A stretch of 28,736 nucleotides of DNA. Origin: Tritrichomonas foetus. Lineage: Eukaryota > Parabasalia > Tritrichomonadida > Tritrichomonadidae. A model generated the notes under the pieces. That model searched no databases. It worked only from the letters and a program-made list of their open reading frames with translations, and had not been told where the DNA came from. Shown here piece by piece: positions 1-8,605 of the stretch; position 1 is the stretch's first letter, and every line of letters starts with the position of its first letter. The translations under genes and the position numbers were made by a program. The stretch is taken from NCBI GenBank assembly GCA_001839685.1, contig MLAK01001144.1, positions 2,999-31,734 on the forward strand, read 5' to 3'.

Positions 1-100
1 ATGTAATATCTTTAATATGTATGTAATATTTTTAATATGTATGTAATATCTTTAATATGTATGTAATATCTTTAATATGTATGTAATATCTTTATTAAAT
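1..100. repeat. 20-bp minisatellite, about five copies
   Basis: The unit ATGTAATATCTTTAATATGT repeats head to tail at 1, 21, 41 and 61, with one C-to-T change in the second copy. A fifth copy from 81 degenerates after about 13 bases. The array runs off the left edge of the window, so its true length is unknown. No function is visible. Confidence 0.9.
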
Positions 101-702
101 ATGATCTCTTGCAAATAAAGAACAAATCTTTGAATAATGAATATTCTTTTGATATGGTGATTTACCTCTGTCCATCAAATGAATTTTGGTTGAAAAAATT
201 GGACTGGGATGTATCATTGGATATTCATAAATTAGACTTTCCAAAATTAGTATCAATTTTATTACTGAATATACGATTTCTTTTAATCTGATATAATATA
301 TGAGATATAGGCAGGAAATCTGAAAACTTAAGAAAAGGGGAGGAAATTCTGAGATGACTAAGATGAATCACATATATCTCGGAATAAAGGAAAGAAGATA
401 GAAAGAAAAATAATAAACATACATTAAAAAAAATAATGGTTATGGCCATCCAGATCCTTGAACTGGTAATATAAATCTGACATCAACGAAAGATAAATAG
501 ACATCTATCTCTTTAAAATTTACAACGAGATGAATTGAAAAAATGAATAAAAAAGAAATAATTTAAAAAGAAACAAATTAAAGAGAAGCGAGTTATAAAA
601 AATTGAAAGACAAAGAAACGGATTAAATAGAATAGGAAGATCACATTTGTTCTCCATTTTTGTCGTCAATAAGTATATTGCTTGTGTTTTACTACACTAA
701 AA
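101..702. other. AT-rich intergenic stretch, no gene seen
   Basis: Short open frames exist on both strands. They are low-complexity, hydrophobic or Lys/Asn-rich and show no domain. One starts at TTG. I see no RNA gene or structured element here. Confidence 0.6.
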
Positions 703-838
703 CAACAACTGTAATAAAACAAAAACAATAATAAAACAAAGACAGTGATAAAACAAAAACAGTAATAAAACAAAAACAATAATAAAACAAAGACAGTAAT
801 AAAACAAAGACAGTAATAAAACAACAACAGTAATAAAA
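703..838. repeat. 17-bp minisatellite, eight copies
   Basis: Eight imperfect head-to-tail copies of a 17-bp unit close to CAAAGACAGTAATAAAA. Variation is confined to a few positions (CAAAA/CAAAG/CAACA and CAGT/CAAT/CTGT). The strand bias is strong, with almost no T or G on the plus strand. The array lies downstream of the Myb gene. Confidence 0.9.
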
Positions 839-864
839 CAAAAGTAAATTAACATTTATGAACT

Positions 865-1023
865 CTATTCGATAATCATCAATGCTTTATTCCCAGGCCA
901 ATCGAAATGAGTGACTTCTCTTTCCCTACCAATTCCAACAACCACAATCCCATTCATTGTCTTGCTTTTACTCAAATCATCCAAAAAACCATTGAATAGA
1001 GACAAAACTAGAATTAGGTAAAA
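865..1023 (-). pseudogene. Possible gene fragment downstream of Myb
   Basis: A 52-codon open stretch on the minus strand ends at the TAG at 865-867 and begins just after a TGA. Its composition is unlike its neighbours: it is less AT-rich and contains residues such as GIVVVGIGREREVTHFDWPG. There is no early ATG; the first is about 30 codons from the end. I do not recognise a family. It may be the 3' remnant of a lost gene, or chance. Confidence 0.2.
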
Positions 1024-1082
1024 TCAAATTTATTAAAATCCATAAAATGCAGTTCTTTCCAAATAGAATCAAAACCCAGTAT

Positions 1083-1985
1083 TTATTTCTTGAACATCGG
1101 AGAGAGGAGGTTTAACATCTCTGCTCTGTTTTCTTGAAGTGATGGCGAGAAAAGGTTCGGCGAGTATCCCAGCGATTCGAAGTCCTTCGTGTCTCTCGTT
1201 GGCGACCAGGCCGAAAAGCCCGCCATCTCCTTCATCATCGGCGACATCAGCCCGAACGGCGATTTCAGCGATGTGAACGGCGAAAGGACGAGGGACCCAA
1301 TTCCTTGGGGTGTCTGCGGAGTCTGTGGCACTTCTTTGATTTCGCCGATGATTTCCTCGAATTTTGGCGGCCGAGGAACATCATCTGCGGATTTCGGTAC
1401 ATTTTTATGGGAAGGCCTGCCACGGCGAGGGCGCGGTATTCCTGTTTTCTGATACTCTAATCGCTTTTTGAGGGTTGAGTTCCATCTATTTTTAACGGAA
1501 TTATCGGATCGACCCTGAAGCATTTCAGCGATCTTGACCCACTGGTTTCCGTATTGCTCGTGCATATCAATAAGAATTTGGTCTTCTTCTGGCGTCCAAG
1601 GCTGTCTGTTTACATCGGGATCGAGATGGTTCCTCCATCGCTCACGGCATTGCTTCCCGATACGTCCGGGAAGGCTTGCCGCTAGCTTTGTCCAGTTTTT
1701 AGTGCCATGCTGAGCAACGAAATTGATGATCATCTCATCTTCTTCGCGCGTCCAAGAGCCTTTGATGAGGTGGGGGTCGAGAACTTTTTCCCACCGTTCT
1801 GCTATCTGTTGTGTCGTTTTGTTTTGAAAATATGGCGCGTATTCACTCCATACTGGAGCAGTTGAATTGCCGACCAATTGAATAAGATACTCGTCTTCTT
1901 CATGCGTCCATTTCGTATTCTTTGATTGATTGCTAACCTTATGACGAGCCCTGGTAGGTGCAAGTGCAGCAGCCTTATCCGTCAT
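1083..1985 (-). CDS. Three-repeat (R1R2R3) Myb DNA-binding protein
   Basis: A 300-residue nuclear DNA-binding protein, probably a transcription factor or telomere/chromatin protein. Three Myb repeats lie at about residues 24-73, 76-125 and 128-176. The regularly spaced tryptophans are W26/W46/W65, W78/W98/W117 and W130/W149/W168. Repeats 2 and 3 carry canonical third helices (GKQCRERWRNHL and DNSVKNRWNSTL); repeat 1 has the more divergent TQQIAERWEKVL. An AT-hook-like RRGRP at 187-191 follows directly. The rest is a Pro/Ser-rich tail without a visible domain, possibly regulatory. The ATG at 1985 is the first in frame and precedes a basic stretch. The stop overlaps TAAA, the polyadenylation signal known in Trichomonas. 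Trichomonads have many Myb genes, so target and orthology cannot be fixed from this window. The gene is clearly less AT-rich than its flanks, which supports it being real. Confidence 0.93.
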   Translation of the reverse strand: MTDKAAALAPTRARHKVSNQSKNTKWTHEEDEYLIQLVGNSTAPVWSEYAPYFQNKTTQQIAERWEKVLDPHLIKGSWTREEDEMIINFVAQHGTKNWTKLAASLPGRIGKQCRERWRNHLDPDVNRQPWTPEEDQILIDMHEQYGNQWVKIAEMLQGRSDNSVKNRWNSTLKKRLEYQKTGIPRPRRGRPSHKNVPKSADDVPRPPKFEEIIGEIKEVPQTPQTPQGIGSLVLSPFTSLKSPFGLMSPMMKEMAGFSAWSPTRDTKDFESLGYSPNLFSPSLQENRAEMLNLLSPMFKK

Positions 1986-2955
1986 TTATGTAATGGAATT
2001 AGTAAACGGTCTGATATCATGATCGACATGAATTCTTTACACTTTTACACTTTTTCATAACATTTTTGGAATTATTCATTGACTGGTTTATTATGCTTTC
2101 TATGGTTTATGAAATGTTTTGTGAACTTTATTTTTCAAACGAATGTAACGAAAAAAACAAACTGCATGAAAAAATTCAATATGTGGAAATGAATTGTGAG
2201 ATGAAAAACTTTGATTAGAAATTATGAATAAGAATATCTCTTTACATATCATTAAAATATATGAATATTGTAGTCAATTATTATTATAGTTCAAGTTTAT
2301 ACATTAATGAATGACAAAAAGCCCCCAAAACATGCTTTTAGAGGAAATTAAAAAGATGATGGGGATATTCATGATGATTCACAGCATATTTATGGATAAT
2401 TCTATACATAGAAGTATAAGAAAGCATAAACTCATGAATAAACCTGAGGATAAAAAAATAACGTTCTGAGATTTTGGGATTTGAGAAAAAAACGATAATG
2501 CATGGTTGACAGACTTTGTTTGTACAATGTAATATAAAGTATTTAAAATTGAGTTACATGAGACCGTTTTTTTCAAAGAATTTGTCTCAATTTCTTTGTA
2601 AACCGAATTAGTCTCAAATTCGGAAAATTTTCAAAAAGTTTTTTATTATCTCAGGTTACTTCTATATATCCAAAATCTCTCTTTTTTCTTCGATTAACTA
2701 TTTTCATTTATATATACATATTCGTTTTTTTATTATATCTATATTAACAGAAGAAACATGAAAGATAACTATTGGATTATTTGAAAATATAATTACAAAA
2801 TTGTGATTGGGATTGAAAAAGTTTATAGAATTATTTTTTAAAATTTCACAAAAGTTGTTTTCCAAAGATACGATAAAAATTGATGAGAATAAATCATTGC
2901 AAGTCAGTCTATTTTTATATAATATAATAAATTACAAATTATTTTAACATAAATC
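1986..2955. other. AT-rich spacer upstream of Myb, no gene seen
   Basis: This spacer holds the presumed promoter of the minus-strand Myb gene and the 3' side of the helicase pseudogene. The only notable open frame, on the minus strand at about 2379-2576, has no domain and looks like chance. I see no RNA gene. Confidence 0.5.
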
Positions 2956-3900
2956 TCAAGATTGAGGATTGAGAGTAGCTATTTCTTCATATTCCTCAAT
3001 AATGGCCATATTATCTGTCAATATTTTAGTCTCTTTTCTGATGTTTCTAGCTAAGGCTGTTGTTTCTTCATCGATGGAATCAATTTGTTGATTTCCTTCT
3101 GATAATTTTTCAAGAACTTGTTCAACAGACTAATAAGCAACTTTTGTCAAATCTTTTGCACCACTTTCAAATAATTTTCGAGCAGTATCTCTTCTCAATG
3201 ATGGGATTCTCATTAATTCTATAAGATCAGATATAACACTAAAATTGATTCTTTTTCATAGTTGCTGCAAAGATGCAGACAAAGGATGAAAACCCATCGC
3301 TTCAGTAAACTTAGAGATTTGCCCAGCATAAGAAGCAACATTCATCGATTATAATTAGCTTTATTTTATTTAGGCAACAGTTTTCAATTGATATATTTAA
3401 AAGTGAATGTGCTTTCTCATAAGTACAAATAGAAACAGAACCTTTAGAGAAATCACATCCGCCAACATTTTGATAAAAAGGACGATCAAAATAACGATTA
3501 AATCGCGCTTGTAAATCCATATTTTTTTCTGCAGCTAGAGCGACAAAAGGGAGACCATAAATTGCTTTAGCAAGAGGATTTTCTTCAAGGAGTTGGGCAA
3601 TGGTAACTTCCGCAATTAACGTTTTTCCACCTGAAGTTGGCGCAACAACAACACATTTTTCCTATTTTTCCATTCTTTGCGTGATAATATACCTTTCTGC
3701 AATGACCTAAGCAATAAAATAATGGGAGGTGGTGTTCCATTGATGTAGTTATGTTGCAAAAATAAAGGAACATCGAAATCACATAATTCATCATTAATGG
3801 AATAATCATTTTTTGAAACATTTAATCTTGATTTCAAAAATACAGAATTTTTGTGTATGACATGAACAGTTTTATTTGATTTTATTTCTAGATACATCAA
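2956..3900 (-). pseudogene. POLQ/HELQ-type DNA repair helicase pseudogene
   Basis: Pieces of a superfamily 2 helicase lie in order on the minus strand in different frames. The first piece (about 3900-3655) ends with REWKNRKN. After a one-base shift comes the Walker A motif APTSGGKT, then PFVALAAEK (motif Ia), ICTYEKAHSLLN and the DExx motif IIIDEC (about 3657-3311). The last piece (about 3330-2956) is the helix-hairpin region, SDLIELMRIPSLRRDTARKL. POLQ and HELQ helicases carry such a region after their helicase core. About ten residues separate motif II from the last piece, so motifs III to VI are missing. The last piece also has in-frame stops, including a TAG at 3130-3132. Several independent lesions make this a true pseudogene rather than a sequencing error. 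The N-terminal limit is uncertain. Confidence 0.8.
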
Positions 3901-4124
3901 AGTTCGAGATACCCTTTTCCCTCATTTCTCAATCAAAAATTCTGAATATAAATAGTCATATGCATAAAAAAGTGAATGATGCGTTGAAATTATATTGCGA
4001 TTTTTGCCAAAATAAAAATCTGGAAGCAATTTGAGAACGATTTAACAATTTGAAAATCATATGCATAGATATGCAAAATAGACTCTTCATTTGTAGCTGA
4101 TTCAAATCAATTTCCAAATATATT

Positions 4125-5584
4125 TCACGAATATTTTTTGATTCTTTCTTCCAAAATATCTTTTGAATGTTCATCTAAGAATCCAGATGATACAATATAA
4201 TATGTTTGAGGATTAAGTTTGGCCATTCGATTCAAAACAAAAACCATCTGATTTAGTGTTTCTGCTTTAAATTGAAATTGAGAAAACACAATTTGTTCAG
4301 CAGCAAGCATGTGCGAATAAATTCGAATTAAATCCTGAGCAAAAGGATTCATATAAATTGTATATAAAAGATATAAACGTGAAATTCTCAAAAAAATGCA
4401 ATTCACATATTCGAATTCCTTTCTGATTGGAAAATGTTTTAAAATTAAAGGCATCCATTTTAATATTTTCACCTTCTTTTCACAACAAAGCGTCAGAATT
4501 AGTCCTATCGATGAATAAATAGTAGAATAATAATAAGGTTGATTAGAAAATTCAGTAACAATCATACTTTTGATATATCTTTCAATAATTTTAATCGAAT
4601 TTTCAAGAACAGAAATACTATCATTTGCGATATTATCTAAAAATTTGATTGATAGTGGCCAATTAACAAAATCACATTTATTTAAGCCATTTATGAAAAT
4701 TTGAGCAATTTTTTGTTTAATTTCTTTCTTTTCGATAGATGAAAATAAATCGCACGAATTGCATCTTGTATAAACATCATAAAGTGCAAAGAAATAAAGT
4801 GGTCTTTCAATTTCATCATTTATATACTTTTCATAATCGAAAAAGAAATCATAAGGAAAGTAATTTGGTGAATATTTTGCTAGATTTGAGAAAAATGTAT
4901 AAATGCTTCTTTTCAAAAGCATTGGCATATTTTGATGTGTAGTTAAAAGATGAACTATTTTATCAACAATTAATTTCACGTTTTTGTAATCCTGATTTTG
5001 AGCTTTTTTCTTTTCATCTTGTTGGTGTGGAGTTAGTGTTCGAAATGGATCAAGTTTTAAGGAAATAATGATGGAAAACGTGTATATTGATTTGGAAGAA
5101 ATATATGGAAATTTATGTGAAATATCGGCAATCATTAATTGTAAAAAATGTTTTGAGCATTCATGAGAATTCAATTTTTTATAAAATTCGAGTGATGTTG
5201 CAATTGTTTTTACATGAAGTTGAATGTGATGTGTGTGAAAAAACTTTAATATGTTTTCAAACCAATTTCCAAGATAGTTAACTTGATTTTGAATAAATTC
5301 ATATTTATATTTGAGTATATATTTGATCAATCTTAAAACATTAAAGTAATAGAGATGATCAAAATCAAAATCAGAATTCTTTACAAAAATGTCATTCACA
5401 AAATCAAAAATTTTCGAAACAGAATCCGGAAATAATTTATCTAAATTCTTTTTGAAAAAGACGATAAATCCATAAGCAACTGATCCTTTCACATTTCCAT
5501 CTAAAGATTTTGAATTCTCAATTAAAATATTCCAAAAATTATGAGTTTCAGCCTTTAATGTATCATCTGAATAAAAATACAAAT
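4125..5584 (-). pseudogene. Karyopherin-beta-like protein, C-terminal part (split by mariner)
   Basis: This is the 3' part of the gene whose 5' part lies at 6879-8461. The frame encodes about 486 residues of helical, Leu/Ile/Phe-rich sequence typical of HEAT-repeat solenoids, as in importins and exportins. It has no ATG of its own: the open frame enters from inside the mariner at a TTG. No internal stop or frameshift is present, so the sequence has not decayed since the insertion. Without promoter and start it probably yields no normal protein, unless an uninterrupted allele or another copy exists. A short overlapping frame at 3956-4174 is probably a shadow of the gene end. Confidence 0.75.
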
Positions 5585-5586
5585 TA

Positions 5587-5614
5587 TAGGGTGTCCGGAG
5601 GCGTGATGTCACTA
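5587..5614 (+). repeat. Mariner left terminal inverted repeat
   Basis: The left 28-bp terminal repeat begins TAGGGTGTCCGG and ends GTGATGTCACTA. It is the presumed transposase binding and cleavage site. It matches the right repeat at 24 of 28 positions. Confidence 0.9.
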
Positions 5615-5758
5615 CCCACATTAGAAGTGAAATCAATACATTATATTTATAAATAATAAACTATGCAATGTTAACATAAAAATTTTGAAAACAATTTTTT
5701 TTTCTCTTGACTGAAAATAGAGATAAAGAATCTTTTTCATAAAAAAAAAGAATAATTT

Positions 5759-5783
5759 ATAAACGTACACGATGCACGTTTAT
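5759..5783. promoter_or_regulatory. Short palindrome just before the transposase ATG
   Basis: ATAAACGT (5759-5766) and its exact reverse complement ACGTTTAT (5776-5783) are separated by nine bases. They end six bases before the transposase ATG. They could mark the transcription start region or a protein-binding site. The function is inferred only from position. Confidence 0.3.
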
Positions 5784-5789
5784 TAAAAA

Positions 5790-6800
5790 ATGATTGATCA
5801 ACATTCAATCATAACTTTTCTGCAGCTTGAAGGAAAAAGGGGCAAAGAAATATATGAAGAAATGAAGAGTGTCTTGAAAGAAAAATGTTTGTCTCAAAGA
5901 CAAATCTACCGAGTCATGGCAGAACTGAACAGAAGTCAAAACACACAGCCTGTGAAAAAAGAGAAAAAGTGCCAAAGTTATGATATTCTTGACTGGAAAA
6001 TTTTAGATGTTTTAACCGAATTTCCACATTCATCGTGTCGATATATTGCTAATGTTTTAGGTGAACCAAAATCGACAATTTATGATCGTTTAACATCAAA
6101 ATTAATGTATAAACATGTGCATCTTCGATGGGTGCCACATATTCTAACAGAAAATCAAAAGGCCAATAGAGTTTTATTGGCAAAAAAACTTCTTAAAATT
6201 TTGAATGCAGAACAAAAAACTAATTTCACCTTTTTAATAACAGGAGATGAGTCTTGGTTTTATTCCAAGACTGATTTCAATACACAATGGATTCCTGAAA
6301 ACTCAGTAATCCCAACTATTCAAAATCCAGGGTTTCAGATCACTAAATTTATGGTGACTGTATTTTGGAACCCTCATGGGATAATTCATATTGATGTTTT
6401 GCCGCCAAATGAAAAGTTTAATGCTGCATATTATATTACAGCCATTATGTCAAAAATTGTTGAGTTTAAAAACTCGAATAATTATAAAAAATTATTTGTT
6501 CATTATGACAATGCAAAGCCTCATGTGGCAAAAATTGTCAAAAAATATATAAATGAAAACTCACTAGAATCAGTTCCACATCCGGCATATTCACCTGATT
6601 TGGCGCCTAGCGACTTTTTTTTATTTGGAACTATTAAAGAAAAAGTTAAAGGAATTGTTTTTGAATCACCAAGCCATTTGATTCAAACAATAGTCCAAAT
6701 TTTCAATGAAATTCCATCGGAAACTTTGTTTTCAGTTTTTGCAGAATGGCAAAATAGACTGAAAAAAGTTATTGATGCCAATGGAGACTACATATTTTGA
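5790..6800 (+). CDS. Mariner transposase (DD34D)
   Basis: A 336-residue cut-and-paste transposase, close to the usual 340-350. The N-terminal third holds helix-turn-helix DNA-binding segments; one recognition-type helix lies around SSCRYIANVLGEPKSTIYDR. The catalytic triad is complete: D153 in TGDESWFY, D240 in HYDNAKPHVA and D275 in YSPDLAPSDFFLF. There are 34 residues between the last two, which defines the mariner subgroup. It would bind the terminal repeats, excise the element and insert it at TA. The frame has no lesion, so the enzyme may be active. It runs opposite to the interrupted host gene. The ATG at 5790 lies about 200 bp inside the left repeat, and the TGA ends 76 bp before the right end. 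Confidence 0.97.
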   Translation: MIDQHSIITFLQLEGKRGKEIYEEMKSVLKEKCLSQRQIYRVMAELNRSQNTQPVKKEKKCQSYDILDWKILDVLTEFPHSSCRYIANVLGEPKSTIYDRLTSKLMYKHVHLRWVPHILTENQKANRVLLAKKLLKILNAEQKTNFTFLITGDESWFYSKTDFNTQWIPENSVIPTIQNPGFQITKFMVTVFWNPHGIIHIDVLPPNEKFNAAYYITAIMSKIVEFKNSNNYKKLFVHYDNAKPHVAKIVKKYINENSLESVPHPAYSPDLAPSDFFLFGTIKEKVKGIVFESPSHLIQTIVQIFNEIPSETLFSVFAEWQNRLKKVIDANGDYIF

Positions 6801-6848
6801 AATANNTATCAATAAAAAATNACTTNTTAGAAATGACTTTATTATACT

Positions 6849-6876
6849 TAGTGACATCACATTACCGGACACCCTA
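6849..6876 (-). repeat. Mariner right terminal inverted repeat
   Basis: Read on the minus strand it begins TAGGGTGTCCGG and ends GTGATGTCACTA, like the left end. The four central bases differ from the left copy. Unequal ends are common in mariner elements and can affect transposase binding. A TA target duplication follows at 6877-6878. Confidence 0.9.
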
Positions 6877-6878
6877 TA

Positions 6879-8461
6879 GAAACTGATTTAATAGATGTAG
6901 ATTTTAAAAAAAGGTCATTAGAAGCAAGTGCATTTAATGACGCTTGATAAAGTGAAGCAGAAAATGGTCTAATTTCTGATTTAGCACTTGACACAGCTGA
7001 AGAAATTGCTTCTAATAAAATAGTTTTATTAAAACCTTCTTGGTACAATTCGAAAAATAGATTTAAAATTGGCTCAACTAAATCATCATCAATATCAACT
7101 ATTGGAAAGATTTGAATCAATGCTTTAATACAACGATATGAAACAATAGAATTCTTTGCTTTCAGTAATGTATAAAGTGGCTTGTAAAACGTTGAAAGCT
7201 GGCCAATATTATCATAATCATTCAAATAATTCAATGTATTTGTTAATACGAAAATTGTTTCAAGTGTAATTTCTTGGATACATGGATAAGGATGGTATAA
7301 AGTATTACTTAATATCTTTAAAATTGAATTAACGTATGGTAAAAAACAATCAGATATTGCAATAATATGTAAAATTGATAGAAGATAAGCCGATAAAAGA
7401 TCGAAAGATTCGGGAATTTCTTGCTCTAAAAGATAAACAATAATTTTTTCTAGATGAATACACTTAAAGACCAAATCTAAAGTATCTAAGACAAAAAGCA
7501 TATCGCTTTGATGACTTAAAAAACCATCTTCAAAAACAAGAGCTGAACTATTAATTATTGTAGGAATACTATTTTCAATCGAATTCACATATTTACCGTA
7601 ATTTTTAATGAATTCTTGAATAATTCCAAATAAGAGACACACAGAATGATTTGACAGATCATGCGTTGAAAGAGACATTAAAAAATCAAAAGTTGTATCA
7701 GGATCATACGGTATCATTTTGTTTTTTATTACATCCTCTATACAAGCTGTCAAAGAAATTGATTTATTTAAGTCAGTTAATTGACCTGTATCACTTTGAG
7801 AACTTAGTGGATTGGAAAGAGATTTTGCCCATGTTTGCATTACAAATTCAAATGGTCCACTCAACCGGGATTCTGCAGGATCTTCAATATGAATGATTAA
7901 TTTGGTTATCATTTGTGAAGCCAAAATGATGAGACTATCGTCAGTTGTTCCAAAAGCAAATTGAGAAAGACTCAAAAAATAGGATTTAAATTTCACTAAA
8001 TATTCTTCTGGAAGATTTTCAATGGTGCTTGATGCAAAAGTAAAAGGCCTGATAATTGTATCAATTGATTGACCAAAAATTTTATTTCCATAATTTTTCT
8101 GAAAAATTTCATTTGTAGATAAATCACTTTTTATAATTGGCCCTATGGCAAAGAGGAAATATGAAAGTAAATTCATATCTATATCTTTACGTAGAAAAAT
8201 AAGAATTTCATTCATGATTGAAGAAATTTGATCAACCTCTAAAGGGTTCTTATCCCAGTTATCTTTAACAATATGGCGAAGTATAATAGAAATGGCATAC
8301 TGATGAAAATAGACTTTAGTGTTATTGAGGAGTAATAAAGTAATTAACAAATTTTCGCTATGACATAGAAATGAATCCAAAAATTGGGCAGATTCCATTT
8401 TTTGTTGATTGGATGATTGATATCCTATTGATGAGATGACATGAAATAGGAGTTCATCCAT
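6879..8461 (-). pseudogene. Karyopherin-beta-like (importin/exportin) protein, N-terminal part
   Basis: This part starts at an ATG at 8461 and encodes about 528 residues before the mariner. The first 70 residues resemble an importin-beta N-terminal domain: a helical start, a segment like KVYFHQYAISIILRHIV, then W. The rest is a HEAT-like helical solenoid. Members of this family carry proteins or RNA through nuclear pores under control of Ran. Which cargo receptor this is cannot be told; exportin-7/transportin-3-like proteins are candidates by general appearance only. With the mariner and one TA removed, the two parts join in frame to 1,014 residues, the usual size for the family. As it stands, translation would add six residues from the mariner and stop at 6857, giving a protein truncated at about half length. 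Confidence 0.7.
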
Positions 8462-8560
8462 AAAAAGTTAGATAAATAATAAAATATGAGAATAGATTTC
8501 GTTTTTTTCAGAAGAAGAATTCAAACACTCTTGTTTCTTTCTAAATTTGAAGGAACAGGT

Positions 8561-8604
8561 GCTTTGATAGCTCAGTCGGTAGAGCGTAGGTCTCATAATC
8601 CTAA
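8561..8604 (+). pseudogene. tRNA-Met (CAT) gene, 5' part, interrupted
   Basis: Bases 8561-8604 fit tRNA positions 1-44. The 5' acceptor strand is GCTTTGA and TA fills positions 8-9. The D stem GCTC/GAGC pairs perfectly around loop AGTCGGTA. The anticodon arm has loop CTCATAA with anticodon CAT at 8594-8596 and a stem closed by a T-T pair, as also occurs in human elongator tRNA-Met. The polymerase III A box TAGCTCAGTCGG is intact. After position 44 the sequence changes abruptly to Asn-codon-rich retroelement DNA, so the variable loop and B box are missing. Translation across it gives the ALIAQSVERR peptide, a well-known signature of tRNA genes read as protein. It lies 100 bp upstream of the divergent karyopherin gene. 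Confidence 0.85.
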
Positions 8605-8605
8605 C

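Larger units (their letters stand above)
5587..6876 (+). mobile_element. Tc1/mariner DNA transposon, complete, 1,290 bp
   Basis: Both ends are visible. The 28-bp terminal inverted repeats share TAGGGTGTCCGG and then GTGATGTCACTA, with a four-base mismatched block between (AGGC on the left, TAAT on the right). A TA duplication flanks the element at 5585-5586 and 6877-6878. The outer TA must be the target duplication, because only that choice restores the host frame. The element carries one intact DD34D transposase. Its length and structure match the mariner family, known to be abundant in T. vaginalis. Four ambiguous bases (6805, 6806, 6821, 6826) lie just after the transposase stop. They probably reflect collapsed copies in the assembly. 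Confidence 0.95.

Noticed and set aside
109..449. Two small frames near the left end
   Set aside because: One starts at TTG, both are low-complexity AT-driven translations, and neither has a motif.
1..838. A CRISPR array
   Set aside because: The repeats are directly adjacent without unique spacers, and the window is eukaryotic.
2379..2576. A 65-residue minus-strand frame
   Set aside because: Hydrophobic AT-rich translation with no motif and no supporting context.
3956..4174. A 72-residue frame overlapping the end of the karyopherin-like gene
   Set aside because: It overlaps the last codons in another frame and has no recognisable content. A frameshifted extension of the gene was considered but is not needed for normal family length.
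8486..8605. Reading the ATG at 8486 as the start of the retroelement protein
   Set aside because: The first 40 residues come from host flank and tRNA DNA. The ALIAQSVERR peptide is a translated tRNA, not a protein domain.
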